NCBI RefSeq assembly: GCF_001570525.1
Contig: NZ_BBXC01000029.1
Coordinates: 18,183-79,652, forward strand
Direction: 5' to 3'
DNA: 61,470 nt
Origin: Herbidospora sakaeratensis
GTDB lineage: Bacteria; Actinomycetota; Actinomycetes; Streptosporangiales; Streptosporangiaceae
Below are positions 28,541 through 37,014 of the stretch, piece after piece; positions within the stretch are counted from its first letter, which is position 1, and each line of letters starts with the position of its first letter. The notes under the pieces are model-generated. The model worked only from the letters and a program-made list of their open reading frames with translations. It did not search any database and had not been told where the DNA came from. The translations under genes were made by a program, and so were the position numbers.

Positions 28541-29091
28541 TCGCCGGAGTGCTGCTGGCCGCCGGCGAGGGCCGCCGCTTCGGCCGCCCGAAGGCCCTGG
28601 TCGAGTACGAGGGCGAACGGCTGGTCGACCGGGGGGTGCGGCTGCTCGAAGAGGGCGGCTGCCATCCGGTCGTCGTCGTGCTCGGGGCGGTGTGCGCCCA
28701 GGTGCGGGGCGCGGTGACGGTGCTGAACCCCGACTGGGCGACCGGGATGGGCTCCTCGTTGCGCGTCGGCCTGGCGGCGGTGCCGCCCGAGGCGGCGGGT
28801 GTGGTGGTCGCCCTGGTCGACCAGCCGCTCATCCGCCCCGAAGCGGTCGAACGGCTCATCGCCGCTTTCCAGGCCGGGGCCGAACTCGCCGTCGCCACCT
28901 ACGGGGGAGCGCCGCGCAACCCCGTGCTGATCGGCCGCGACCACGTCGCCGCGGTGGCCGGCTCGCTCGAGGGCGACGTGGGCGCGCGGCCCTACCTCAA
29001 GCGGAACCGCCACCTGGTGACCGAGGTGCCCTGCGACGGCGCGGGCGACCCCGCCGACCTCGACGAGCCGGGCGACCTGCCGGTCGGCTAG
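28537..29091 (+). CDS. MobA/MocA-like molybdenum cofactor nucleotidyltransferase
   Basis: The 184-aa protein has the NTP-transferase signature AGVLLAAGEGRRFGRPKAL and a LVDQPLIRPE motif with the metal-binding aspartate. MocA-type enzymes attach CMP to molybdopterin to form the dinucleotide cofactor used by CO and xanthine dehydrogenases, which fits the neighbouring genes. The ATG overlaps the XdhC stop as ATGA. Whether it uses CTP or GTP cannot be decided here. It converges on the EEP-family gene, whose last codon it overlaps by 4 nt. Confidence 0.85.
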   Translation: MIAGVLLAAGEGRRFGRPKALVEYEGERLVDRGVRLLEEGGCHPVVVVLGAVCAQVRGAVTVLNPDWATGMGSSLRVGLAAVPPEAAGVVVALVDQPLIRPEAVERLIAAFQAGAELAVATYGGAPRNPVLIGRDHVAAVAGSLEGDVGARPYLKRNRHLVTEVPCDGAGDPADLDEPGDLPVG

Positions 29092-29975
29092 AACCTGAGG
29101 TCGGCGACCGCCGCGCGGTGGTCGCTGCCGGACGCCTCCCGGACGTCGGCCAGCGTGGCCTCCATGCCCCGGTAGAGGATGTGGTCGGGGCGGGTGATCG
29201 GGAAGCCCGACGGCCAGGTGAAGCCGAAACCCTGGCCCGCCTCCTCCTGCGCGTCGCGCAGCGGCGGCACCAGGTTGCCCCTGGCCCGGTCGGTCGTGGC
29301 GGTGTTCAGGTCGCCCAGCAGGACCAGCCGGCGGCTCTTGTCCTTGGCGATGACCTCACCGGCCTCCTTCAAAGTCTTGTCGCGGAACGAGGTCTCACCG
29401 GGACGGGCGGAGGCGAGGTGCATGACGTACACGGTCACGTCGCCTTTCTCGGCCTTGACGACGGCGCGCAGCGCCCTGGCCCAGCCGAGCCCGACGTCGA
29501 CCCGTTTCGCCCCGTCGAGCCGGTACCTGCTCCACAAGCCGACCGTGCCGACCTGGAATCGGTAGGGGTAGATGCGGTTCAGCTCCTTGGCGGCCGGGCC
29601 GCCGGGGGTGAGCTCCTGCGCCGCCACCACGTCGCGGCCCTGCGCGGCCGCCCGCACCGCCTCGCCGGACAGTTCGTTGGCCACCCCGACGTTGAGCGTC
29701 GCGACCGTGAAGTCGGCGGCCCCGCCGGGCGGGTGCCGCAGCACGCCCGGCCCGAACATCACCGCCCACACCACCGCCGGGGTCAGCGAGGCCACGACCG
29801 CCCCCCGCGACCGGGCCACCGCCGCCATCGCCACCAGCGGCACGATCAGCACCCCGAGCCACGGCAGCACGCTCTCGAGAACCGGCGTCACCCCGCCCAG
29901 TTCGGGCAGCAGCGAATGCCCGGCCAGGACCGCGGCGAGCGCGACCGCGACCACCGACACCACACGACCCAGCAA
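29088..29975 (-). CDS. endonuclease/exonuclease/phosphatase family membrane protein
   Basis: The 295-aa protein has three N-terminal hydrophobic segments (about residues 1-80) followed by an EEP-fold domain. Its landmarks are ATLNVGVAN, VVAAQELTP with the metal-binding glutamate, VLLGDLNTATTD, RPDHILYRG and SGSDHRAAVADL. The catalytic face is likely extracytoplasmic. Substrate could be DNA, a phospholipid or a sugar phosphate. I chose the TTG at 29975 because GGGGAGGG precedes it and a TACACT -10 lies upstream; an ATG at 30035 would lengthen it by 20 residues. Confidence 0.8.
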   Translation of the reverse strand: MLGRVVSVVAVALAAVLAGHSLLPELGGVTPVLESVLPWLGVLIVPLVAMAAVARSRGAVVASLTPAVVWAVMFGPGVLRHPPGGAADFTVATLNVGVANELSGEAVRAAAQGRDVVAAQELTPGGPAAKELNRIYPYRFQVGTVGLWSRYRLDGAKRVDVGLGWARALRAVVKAEKGDVTVYVMHLASARPGETSFRDKTLKEAGEVIAKDKSRRLVLLGDLNTATTDRARGNLVPPLRDAQEEAGQGFGFTWPSGFPITRPDHILYRGMEATLADVREASGSDHRAAVADLRF

Positions 29976-30086
29976 GATCCCTCCCCTGCCGCGAAAGTGT
30001 ACGGCTCCCCGGATACGGAGGACGTGAGCCGACATGTACCCTCGGAATCCCGTACTACCGGAACAACATTCGGTCCAGGAGGATCT

Positions 30087-31121
30087 ATGCGGATCGGGAT
30101 GGCCCTGAGCTATTCCGGCGGTTTCAAGGAGACCGTCGCCGAACTGGCCGACTACGAGAAGGCCGGCCTCGACATCGTGTACGTCGCCGAGGCCTACAGC
30201 TTCGACGCCGTCAGCCAGATGGGGTACATCGCCGCCCGGACCGAGCGCCTGGAGATCGCCTCCGGCATCCTCCCGGTCTACTCCCGCACCCCCGCCCTGC
30301 TGGCCATGACGGCCGCCGGCCTCGACTACGTCTCCGACGGCCGCTTCACCCTGGGCCTGGGCGCCTCCGGCCCGCAGGTGATCGAGGGCTTCCACGGCGT
30401 GCCCTACTCGGCCCCGCTGGGCCGCACCCGCGAGGTCATCGAGATCTGCCGCAAGGTCTGGAAGCGCGAGCGCCTCGAATACCAGGGCAAGCACTACACG
30501 ATGCCCCTCCAGGGCGGCACCGGCCTCGGCAAGCCGCTGAAGCTGATCAACGCCCCGGTCCGCGACCGCATCCCGATCGTGGTGGCGGCCATCGGCCCCA
30601 AGAACGTCGAACTGGCCGCCGAACTGGCCGAGGGCTGGCTGCCCATCTTCTACATGCCGGAGAAGGCCGCCGACGTGTGGGGCCCGTCCCTGGCGGCCGG
30701 CGCGGCCAAACGCGACCCGGAACTCGGCGGCCTGGACGTCGTCGCCACCGCCCACCTGGCCATCGGCGACGACGTGGCGGGCTTCCTGGAGTTCGGCCGC
30801 CCGATGGCGGCCCTCTACATCGGCGGCATGGGCGCGAAGGGCAAGAACTTCTACAACGACCTCGCCGTCCGCTACGGCTACGAGCAGGAGGCCGCCGAGA
30901 TCCAGGACCTCTACCTGGCCGGCAGGAAGGACGAGGCCGCCGCGAAGGTGCCCCACGAGCTGCTGGAGAAGATGTCCCTGATCGGCAGCGAGGGCTTCGT
31001 CCGCGACCGCCTGGCCGCCATGAAGGACAGCGGCGTCACGACGGTGAACGTGACCCCGGTCGGCGCCACCCACGAAGACCGCGTCCGCCTGATCGAGAAG
31101 GTCAAGGAACTGGCGAACTGA
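30087..31121 (+). CDS. LLM class F420-dependent oxidoreductase
   Basis: The 344-aa protein is a luciferase-like monooxygenase-fold enzyme of the type that uses coenzyme F420 in actinobacteria. Motifs are AELADYEKAGLDIVYVAEAY, GYIAARTERLEIASGILPVYSRTP, GRFTLGLGASGPQVIEGFHG, and VVAAIGPKNVELAAELAEGW. A strong AGGAGG at 30078-30083 sets the ATG start. The gene stands alone, divergent from the EEP gene. The substrate cannot be inferred. Confidence 0.88.
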   Translation: MRIGMALSYSGGFKETVAELADYEKAGLDIVYVAEAYSFDAVSQMGYIAARTERLEIASGILPVYSRTPALLAMTAAGLDYVSDGRFTLGLGASGPQVIEGFHGVPYSAPLGRTREVIEICRKVWKRERLEYQGKHYTMPLQGGTGLGKPLKLINAPVRDRIPIVVAAIGPKNVELAAELAEGWLPIFYMPEKAADVWGPSLAAGAAKRDPELGGLDVVATAHLAIGDDVAGFLEFGRPMAALYIGGMGAKGKNFYNDLAVRYGYEQEAAEIQDLYLAGRKDEAAAKVPHELLEKMSLIGSEGFVRDRLAAMKDSGVTTVNVTPVGATHEDRVRLIEKVKELAN

Positions 31122-31153
31122 ACTGTCGGTGCCGCCCCCTAGGGTCGTCCACC

Positions 31154-31699
31154 ATGAGCCCCCCGTTCGCGTGGTCCGACGTCTTCCCGCCCAAGGGGCC
31201 GATGCCCGAGGAACTCGCCGACTACCCCTTCCCGCCCGACCACGGTCTCCACGCCGCCGCGGGTGAGCCGGAGGTGCGCCTGCTGGAGGAGCGGCTGGGC
31301 AGGCCGCTCCCACCGAGCTACCGTGCCCTGCTCCTCTACGCCGACGGCTACGGCGACGGGGACGAAGAGGAGTACTGCCTCTTCCGGACCCACCAGGTCG
31401 GCTGGCTGCGCGACCTGGAACCCGAGTGGGTCCGGCTCTGGGGCCCGAAGGAGGGCGACAGGGTTCCGAGCGTGCCCGACGACCTCTATTTCGACTACGG
31501 GCCGGGGCAGAACGGTTTCGTCCGCGGCGAATACGTGCCGCACACCCTTCTCGTCGGCCACTGGGACGGGCTGCTGCTCCTCAACCCGCTGGTCGTCACC
31601 GCCGAGGGGGAGTGGGAGGCGTGGCACCTCGCGTCGTGGCGGGCGGGCGCGGCTCGAGGGCGGTCGTTCTGGGAGCTGATGAAGGGCGACCTGGTCTGA
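31154..31699 (+). CDS. SMI1/KNR4 (SUKH) family protein
   Basis: The 181-aa protein has the SUKH-domain core: EVRLLEERLGRPLPPSYRALLLYADGYG spans residues ~37-64, followed by an acidic stretch and LLLLNPLVV near residue 139. SUKH proteins often serve as immunity proteins to nuclease or deaminase toxins, but stand-alone copies like this one are common and uncharacterised. No toxin gene is adjacent. A TAGGGT hexamer lies 8 nt before the ATG. Confidence 0.75.
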   Translation: MSPPFAWSDVFPPKGPMPEELADYPFPPDHGLHAAAGEPEVRLLEERLGRPLPPSYRALLLYADGYGDGDEEEYCLFRTHQVGWLRDLEPEWVRLWGPKEGDRVPSVPDDLYFDYGPGQNGFVRGEYVPHTLLVGHWDGLLLLNPLVVTAEGEWEAWHLASWRAGAARGRSFWELMKGDLV

Positions 31700-31724
31700 G
31701 GCCGGGCTGAGCGGTGACCGTGCC

Positions 31725-32273
31725 TCAGGGGCGCAGGCAGATTTCGAACATCGCCTTCAGGCGGGCCTCGACCTCTTCGGCGTCGACCGCCTCGATCACG
31801 CCCGGGCCGAAGAGGCGGCGTACCGAACCGGTTCCCAGGATCATCGTGGCGGCCAGCAGGGCGCGTTGTTCCGGGTGGGGGCCGTCGAGCTGGGCGGCGA
31901 TGCGCTTGATGATCGTCGCCTCGACGTGGGCGTGGAGGATGGCCTGGATCTCGGGGCTGGTGCCGGCGCGGTCGACCATGCGGGTCACCGGTTCGGTCGC
32001 GCCGCTCTGCAGGCGGACCGCCAGCCGGTGGGCCAGCCGCCCGGCCAGGCCCGCCGGGTCGCCGGCGATCACCGACTCGATCGTCGAGCCGGTCGCCAGG
32101 GCCTCGGCGAAGAGGGCCGCCTTGGTGCCGAAGTAGCGGTTGACGAGGGCCACGTTGGCGCCGGCCTCGGCGGCGATCATCCGCATCGTCACCTGGTCGT
32201 AGCCGTGGGCGGCGAACAGGTCGCGGGCCGCCTCCAGGATCCGCCGGCTGGTCGCCTCCCGATCTCTCGTCAC
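31725..32273 (-). CDS. TetR family transcriptional regulator
   Basis: The 182-aa repressor has an N-terminal helix-turn-helix (ILEAARDLFAAHGYDQVTMR then IAAEAGANVALVNRYFGTKA) and a variable ligand-binding domain. It is divergent from an MFS exporter gene that it very likely controls, repressing until a drug or metabolite binds. A longer start at TTG 32300 was rejected, because the GTG at 32273 is preceded 7 nt upstream by TAATAT with TTGTTT 16 nt before it, so the TTG would lie in the promoter spacer. Confidence 0.88.
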   Translation of the reverse strand: MTRDREATSRRILEAARDLFAAHGYDQVTMRMIAAEAGANVALVNRYFGTKAALFAEALATGSTIESVIAGDPAGLAGRLAHRLAVRLQSGATEPVTRMVDRAGTSPEIQAILHAHVEATIIKRIAAQLDGPHPEQRALLAATMILGTGSVRRLFGPGVIEAVDAEEVEARLKAMFEICLRP

Positions 32274-32280
32274 CTGACGA

Positions 32281-32308
32281 ATATTAGCTGCGTTTGACAA
32301 GTAAACAA
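32281..32308 (-). promoter_or_regulatory. tetR promoter, probably leaderless
   Basis: On the reverse strand TTGTTT (32303-32308), a 16-nt spacer and TAATAT (32281-32286) precede the GTG by 7 nt. It overlaps the divergent exporter promoter. Confidence 0.5.
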
Positions 32309-32322
32309 GCGTCTACTAACTC
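32292..32322 (+). promoter_or_regulatory. MFS exporter promoter with candidate TetR operator
   Basis: A perfect -35 TTGACA (32294-32299), a 17-nt spacer and TAACTC (32317-32322) drive the exporter. An inverted repeat GTTT-N7-AAAC (32292-32306) covers the -35 and overlaps the tetR promoter, a good position for control of both genes. Confidence 0.6.
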
Positions 32323-32359
32323 TGTTGAGGAGCATTCTTTACACGGGGGGACGCCGGCT

Positions 32360-33913
32360 TTGACTCTCTTGGACGCACCACAACGCACCTACAGCCATCG
32401 CCAGGTCCTGGAGATCCTCTCCGGCCTCCTGCTCGCCCTCATGACCTCGATGCTCTCCACGTCGGTCGTCGGCACCGCCCTCCCCACGATCGTCGGCGAC
32501 CTGGGCGGCCAGGAGCAGCTGTCCTGGGTGGCCAGCGCGACCCTCCTCACGATGACCGTCTCCACCCCGCTCTGGGGCAAGCTGTCGGACATCTTCGGCC
32601 GCAAGCGCCTCTTCCAGATCGCCCTCGGCCTGTTCGTGGCCGCCTCTGTGGTGGCGGGCCTGTCGCAGAACATCGGCATGCTGATCGCGGCCCGCGCGGT
32701 CCAGGGCCTCGGCACGGGCGGCCTGTCGGCCCTCACCCAGGTGATCCTGGGCGACATCGTGCCGCCCCGGGAACGCGGGCGTTACTCGGGCTACGTCGGC
32801 GCGGTGTTCGGCCTCTCGACCGTCGCCGGGCCGCTGCTCGGCGGGTTCATCGTCGACACCGACTGGCTGGGCTGGCGCTGGTGCTTCTACGTCTGCGTGC
32901 CGCTCGCGGTCGTCGCCTTCGCGGTGGTGCAGCGGGTGCTCCGGTTCGACCACGAGAGCCGCGACGCCCGCATCGACTGGTGGGGCGCGACCACGCTGAC
33001 CGGCGGCGCGACCGCCCTCATGCTGCTGCTGTCGTTCGGCGGCCACGAGTTCGCGTGGAACTCGGCGTGGACCTACGTCCTGGGCGCGGTCACCGTGGTC
33101 CTGGTCGCGGCGGCCGTGGTGGCCGAGCGGGCGGCGGCCTCGCCGATCCTGCCGCCCCGGCTGTTCCGCGACCGCACGTTCGTGCTGGCGAGCATCGCCT
33201 CGCTGCTGGTCGGCGTCGCCCTGTTCGGCGCGATGATCTACCTGCCGCAGTACCTCCAGATCGTCAAGGGCATGTCGCCCACCGAGTCGGGCCTGATGAC
33301 CCTGCCGATGGTGATCGGGCTGTTCCTCAGCTCGATCGTCTCGGGCAAGGTCGCCTCGACGACCGGGCGGTGGAAGGCGTTCCCGGCTGTCGGCCTGGTG
33401 CTGGTCGCGATCGGGCTGTTCCTGCTGTCGCGGCTGCACGTCGACTCCACGCCGGTGGAGATCGGGGCGTACATCACGATCATGGGCGCGGGGCTCGGCA
33501 TGACGATGCAGATGCTCGTCCTGGCCGCGCAGAACGCCGCCTCCCGCCAGGACATGGCGGTCAGCACCTCCGGTGTCACGTTCTTCCGCAGCCTGGGCGG
33601 CGCGGTCGGCGTCGCGGCGTTCGGGGCGATCCTCACCAACCGGGTCAAGGACGAACTGGCCGCCCGTCTCGGCGGCGTCGCCGCCGCGCCCCAGCTGGGC
33701 ACCCCCGAGGCCATCCACGGGCTGCCGCCGCAGGTGGTGAAGGCGGTGCTGGAGTCGTACACCGAAGCGATGCAGACCGTCTTCCTGGTCGGCGTGCCGG
33801 CGGCGGTCCTCGGGGTGGTCGCGGTGTTGTTCCTCAAGGAGGTGCCGCTGCGCGGCGGCCCGGCCCCGCAGCAGCGGGGCGGCCGGCACGAGCGCCGCAG
33901 GCAGCCCGTCTGA
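32360..33913 (+). CDS. MFS transporter, DHA2 family drug exporter (EmrB/QacA type)
   Basis: The ~517-aa protein has about 14 transmembrane segments and typical drug:proton antiporter motifs: motif A GKLSDIFGRKRLFQ, ALPTIVGDLGG in helix 1, and motif C GLSTVAGPLLGGFI. It probably expels a hydrophobic or cationic compound and is likely controlled by the divergent TetR protein. The start is uncertain. The frame is open from 32294, but the -35 and -10 elements occupy that stretch, so the TTG at 32360, with a run of six G ten nt upstream, is chosen. Confidence 0.85.
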   Translation: MTLLDAPQRTYSHRQVLEILSGLLLALMTSMLSTSVVGTALPTIVGDLGGQEQLSWVASATLLTMTVSTPLWGKLSDIFGRKRLFQIALGLFVAASVVAGLSQNIGMLIAARAVQGLGTGGLSALTQVILGDIVPPRERGRYSGYVGAVFGLSTVAGPLLGGFIVDTDWLGWRWCFYVCVPLAVVAFAVVQRVLRFDHESRDARIDWWGATTLTGGATALMLLLSFGGHEFAWNSAWTYVLGAVTVVLVAAAVVAERAAASPILPPRLFRDRTFVLASIASLLVGVALFGAMIYLPQYLQIVKGMSPTESGLMTLPMVIGLFLSSIVSGKVASTTGRWKAFPAVGLVLVAIGLFLLSRLHVDSTPVEIGAYITIMGAGLGMTMQMLVLAAQNAASRQDMAVSTSGVTFFRSLGGAVGVAAFGAILTNRVKDELAARLGGVAAAPQLGTPEAIHGLPPQVVKAVLESYTEAMQTVFLVGVPAAVLGVVAVLFLKEVPLRGGPAPQQRGGRHERRRQPV

Positions 33914-33938
33914 GGCGCGCGTTTGGCAGCATGGCCGG

Positions 33939-35366
33939 GTGACGTCAATCGACTCGCACGACGCCCGTGCTCTGGCCGAGAGCCTCCGCCGGGTCTACGA
34001 CGCGGTCGCGCAACGCGTGACCGAGGAGAACGCCACCTCGCCCCTGGCCGCGAAGGTCACCGGCCACCTGGCCCGGCCCATCGGGGAGGTGGTCGTGGTC
34101 GAGGAGAAGTACCGCCTCTTCGAGCACGCCGCCCTCCAGCTCGCGGCCGACCGCTATCTCGCCGAGCACAGCCCCGGCGCCGAGTGGTTCGGCATCGTCG
34201 GCTCCGACCGGCGCTGGGAGAGCCTGATCAACATGATCACCAGCGCCATGAAGTCGGGCGGCGTGCTCCTCGGCCGGCCCGACTACGCGGTCGCCGCGGT
34301 CGGGCCCGACGACACCATGGACGTGATCCAGCTCGGCATGGTGTGCACCCACGCCCCCGACGGCAGCCCGGTGATCCTGGGAGTCAGCAACCGCGAGGAC
34401 TACAACAAGTTCGCCCTCCTCACGGTGATCGCCACCGAGCGGGAGGCGGCGGCCGCCGTGCGCGCCGAGGTCGACCGCCTGAAGAACACGCTCGACCCGC
34501 TGCGCGGCCAGGTGGTGAGCTTCGGCTTCTCCGAGCACCGCGAGAACGAGCTGCTCACCTTCATCCCCCGGGCCGACCTCGCCCCCGAGGAGGTGGTGCT
34601 GCCCGACGGCCGCCTGGAGGCCCTCGAAGACCACGTCGTGGGGATCGGCCGCGAGGCCGACCGGTTACGCGAGGCCGGTCAGCACCTGCGCCGGGGCCTG
34701 CTGCTCTACGGCCCGCCCGGCACCGGCAAGACCCACACCGTCCGCTACCTGATCGGGCGGCGGCCCGAGAGCACCGCGATCCTGATGACCGCCGAGGGCA
34801 TGTCGAAGATCGACTTCGCGGTGGCGCTGGCGCGGCGGCTCCAGCCGTCGATCGTGGTCGTCGAGGACGTCGACCTCATCGCCGAGGACCGCTCCCAGTT
34901 CGAGACCAGCCCCCTGCTGTTCGCCCTCCTCGACGCGATGGACGGCGTGACCGGCGACGCCGACGTGACCTTCCTGCTCACCACCAACCGGGTGGAGACC
35001 CTCGAGGCCGCGCTGGTCCAGCGGCCCGGCCGCGTCGACCTGGCCGTCGAGGTCCCGCCCCCCGACGCGGCCGCCCGCGACCGCCTGATCCGCCTCTACG
35101 CCCGCAACCGGCCCCTCGCCGCCGACGTCGAGGCCGTCGTCAAGGCCACCGAGGGGGTCACCGCCTCGTTCGTCAAGGAACTGCTCAGGAGGGTCGTCCT
35201 CACGGCCCTGAGACGCGACGAGCACGCCCTCACCGACGACCACTTCACCACGGTCCTCACCCGGATGGCCGGGGACGGCGAGTCGCTCACCCGGGCCCTC
35301 CTCGGCGGGGCCGCGCCGTCACGGGAGCCGCGCGCCAGAGCCCGCCTGGAGCCCCCGCAATGTTGA
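33939..35366 (+). CDS. AAA ATPase with an uncharacterised N-terminal domain
   Basis: The 475-aa protein has an N-terminal region of about 230 residues that I cannot assign with certainty; it resembles the DUF5925 domain found before AAA modules in actinobacteria. A classic AAA module follows: Walker A YGPPGTGKTHTVR, Walker B SIVVVEDVDLIAEDR, sensor-1 FLLTTNRVETLE and the arginine-finger region VQRPGRVD. This architecture resembles Cdc48/FtsH ATPases, but no protease or membrane segment is present. The GTG start is preceded by a poor CAGCAT hexamer at 6 nt. Confidence 0.8.
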   Translation: MTSIDSHDARALAESLRRVYDAVAQRVTEENATSPLAAKVTGHLARPIGEVVVVEEKYRLFEHAALQLAADRYLAEHSPGAEWFGIVGSDRRWESLINMITSAMKSGGVLLGRPDYAVAAVGPDDTMDVIQLGMVCTHAPDGSPVILGVSNREDYNKFALLTVIATEREAAAAVRAEVDRLKNTLDPLRGQVVSFGFSEHRENELLTFIPRADLAPEEVVLPDGRLEALEDHVVGIGREADRLREAGQHLRRGLLLYGPPGTGKTHTVRYLIGRRPESTAILMTAEGMSKIDFAVALARRLQPSIVVVEDVDLIAEDRSQFETSPLLFALLDAMDGVTGDADVTFLLTTNRVETLEAALVQRPGRVDLAVEVPPPDAAARDRLIRLYARNRPLAADVEAVVKATEGVTASFVKELLRRVVLTALRRDEHALTDDHFTTVLTRMAGDGESLTRALLGGAAPSREPRARARLEPPQC

Positions 35367-35373
35367 CATGTCC

Positions 35374-35379
35374 TAGATT
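35374..35379 (+). promoter_or_regulatory. -10 hexamer for the pepQ-like gene
   Basis: TAGATT lies exactly 6 nt before the ATG at 35386. Confidence 0.45.
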
Positions 35380-35385
35380 CTGACC

Positions 35386-36423
35386 ATGAGTTTCGCGGAA
35401 CGCCGAGCCCGTCTGGCCGCCCTCCTCGCCGAGGGCGGCCACCCCGGCCTGCTGGTCACCCGGCCCGTCAACGTGCGCTACCTGACCGGGCTGGCCAGCT
35501 CCAACGCCGCCGTGCTGGTGCGCGCCGACGCGACCGCCGTGCTCGCGACCGACTCCCGCTACATCGAGACGGCCCGGGGGCTCGATGGCGACGTACAGAT
35601 CAAGGAGACCCGCGACGTCGCCGGGGAGCTCCTGGAACCCGGCGCCGCCGTCGAGGCCCACCACCTGACGGTCGCCGAGTTCCGCCGCCTGGGCGGGACC
35701 GCGCCCCTCACCGAGGGCCTGGTCGAAGACCTCAGAAGGGTCAAGGACGACGCCGAGATCGCCGCCCTGGCCCGCGCCTGCGCCCTCACCGACGAGGCGT
35801 TCTCCCTGGTCGTCGCCCAGATCGCGGCCGGTATGACCGAGCGCGAGATCGCCCGGATGCTGGAGGCGCGGATGACCGAGCTCGGCGCCGACCGCCCGGC
35901 CTTCGAGACGATCGTCGCGAGCGGCCCCAACGGCGCCGTCCCGCACCACTCGCCCGGCGACCGCCCGCTGCGGCGGGGCGACCTGGTGACCATGGACTTC
36001 GGCGCCCTGTACGCCGGCTACCACGCCGACATGACCCGGACCGTCGCCCTGGGCGAGCCGGCGGACTGGCAGCGCGAGATCTACACCCTCGTCCACGACG
36101 CCCAGGCGGCGGGACGCGCCGCCGTCCGCCCAGGGGCCACCGCCGCCGAGATCGATTCCGCCGCGCGCGACCTGATCGACCACGCGGGCTACGGCGACCG
36201 CTTCGGCCACGGCCTGGGCCACGGCGTGGGCCTGGAGATCCACGAGGAGCCGTTTCTCGGCCCCGGCCGGACCGGTAGACTAGAGGATCGAGTTCCGATC
36301 ACCGTCGAACCCGGGGTCTACCTGCCGGGGTTGGGCGGTGTGCGCATCGAGGACACGCTCGTGACGCGTGACCCATTGCCGGAACTGCTCACACTCACCA
36401 CCAGGGAGCTGCTCGTCCTGTGA
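35386..36423 (+). CDS. M24 family Xaa-Pro peptidase
   Basis: This 345-aa cytosolic metallopeptidase should cleave peptide bonds next to proline. The N-terminal creatinase-like domain covers residues 1-~120. The pita-bread catalytic domain has the five metal ligands in order: two Asp in TMDFGALYAGYHADMTRT, His in FGHGLGHGVGLEIHE, and two Glu in ITVEPGVYL and VRIEDT. The gene lies upstream of efp, an arrangement common in actinobacteria. Aminopeptidase P and prolidase cannot be told apart here. Confidence 0.92.
   Translation: MSFAERRARLAALLAEGGHPGLLVTRPVNVRYLTGLASSNAAVLVRADATAVLATDSRYIETARGLDGDVQIKETRDVAGELLEPGAAVEAHHLTVAEFRRLGGTAPLTEGLVEDLRRVKDDAEIAALARACALTDEAFSLVVAQIAAGMTEREIARMLEARMTELGADRPAFETIVASGPNGAVPHHSPGDRPLRRGDLVTMDFGALYAGYHADMTRTVALGEPADWQREIYTLVHDAQAAGRAAVRPGATAAEIDSAARDLIDHAGYGDRFGHGLGHGVGLEIHEEPFLGPGRTGRLEDRVPITVEPGVYLPGLGGVRIEDTLVTRDPLPELLTLTTRELLVL
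36276..36281 (+). promoter_or_regulatory. possible internal -10 for efp-nusB
   Basis: TAGACT inside the end of the peptidase gene stands in an unusually A/T-rich spot (followed by AGAGGATCGAG). TTTCTC lies 17 nt upstream as a weak -35. It would give efp its own transcript with a ~170-nt leader. Confidence 0.3.
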
Positions 36424-36453
36424 GCGGCCCGCACGCAGGAGAAGAGACTTCAC

Positions 36454-37014
36454 GTGGCGACCACGAACGACCTGAAGAACGGACTCGTGCTCAAACTCGA
36501 CGGCGGCGACCTCTGGTCGGTCGTGGAGTTCCAGCACGTCAAGCCCGGTAAGGGCGGCGCGTTCGTCCGCACCAAGCTGAAGAGCATCAAGTCGGGCAAG
36601 GTCGTCGACAAGACCTTCAACGCCGGCGTCAAGGTCGAGGTGGCGACCGTCGACCGTCGTGAGATGCAGTTCTCCTACATGGACGGCGACGAGTTCGTCT
36701 TCATGGACACCGAGACCTACGACATGCTCAACGTCTCGCGGGTGGCCGTCGGCGACGCCGCCAACTACCTGCTCGAGAACATGACCGCCACGGTCGCGAT
36801 CAACGAGGGCAACGTCCTCTACGTCGAGCTCCCGGCCGCCGTCGAGCTGATCATCTCCGAGACCGAGCCGGGCCTCCAGGGCGACCGCTCGACCGGCGGC
36901 ACCAAGCCCGCCACCCTCGAGACCGGCGCCGAGATCAAGGTGCCGCTCTTCATCACGACCGGCGAGAAGGTCAAGGTCGACACCCGGACCGGCGACTACC
37001 TCGGTCGCGCTTGA
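36454..37014 (+). CDS. efp: translation elongation factor P
   Basis: EF-P rescues ribosomes stalled at polyproline stretches by binding between the P and E sites. The 186-aa protein has the KOW-like N-domain with the tip loop KPGKGGAF, whose central lysine aligns with the residue modified in other bacteria, then two OB domains ending in [19 protein letters not shown]. The GTG start is supported by GGAGAAGAG upstream. No EpmA/EpmB-type modification gene is adjacent. The many proline-rich proteins in this window, such as FtsI's N-terminus, are plausible clients. Confidence 0.96.
   Translation: MATTNDLKNGLVLKLDGGDLWSVVEFQHVKPGKGGAFVRTKLKSIKSGKVVDKTFNAGVKVEVATVDRREMQFSYMDGDEFVFMDTETYDMLNVSRVAVGDAANYLLENMTATVAINEGNVLYVELPAAVELIISETEPGLQGDRSTGGTKPATLETGAEIKVPLFITTGEKVKVDTRTGDYLGRA

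Noticed and set aside
31154-31699. SMI1/KNR4 gene as part of a toxin-immunity system
   Set aside because: No toxin, secretion marker or second immunity gene is adjacent; the flanking genes are an oxidoreductase and a TetR regulator.
32294-32359. Upstream TTG starts for the MFS exporter and, on the reverse strand, the TTG at 32300 for tetR
   Set aside because: Both would lie inside the -35/-10 elements of the divergent promoters, so they could not be transcribed as part of the mRNA.
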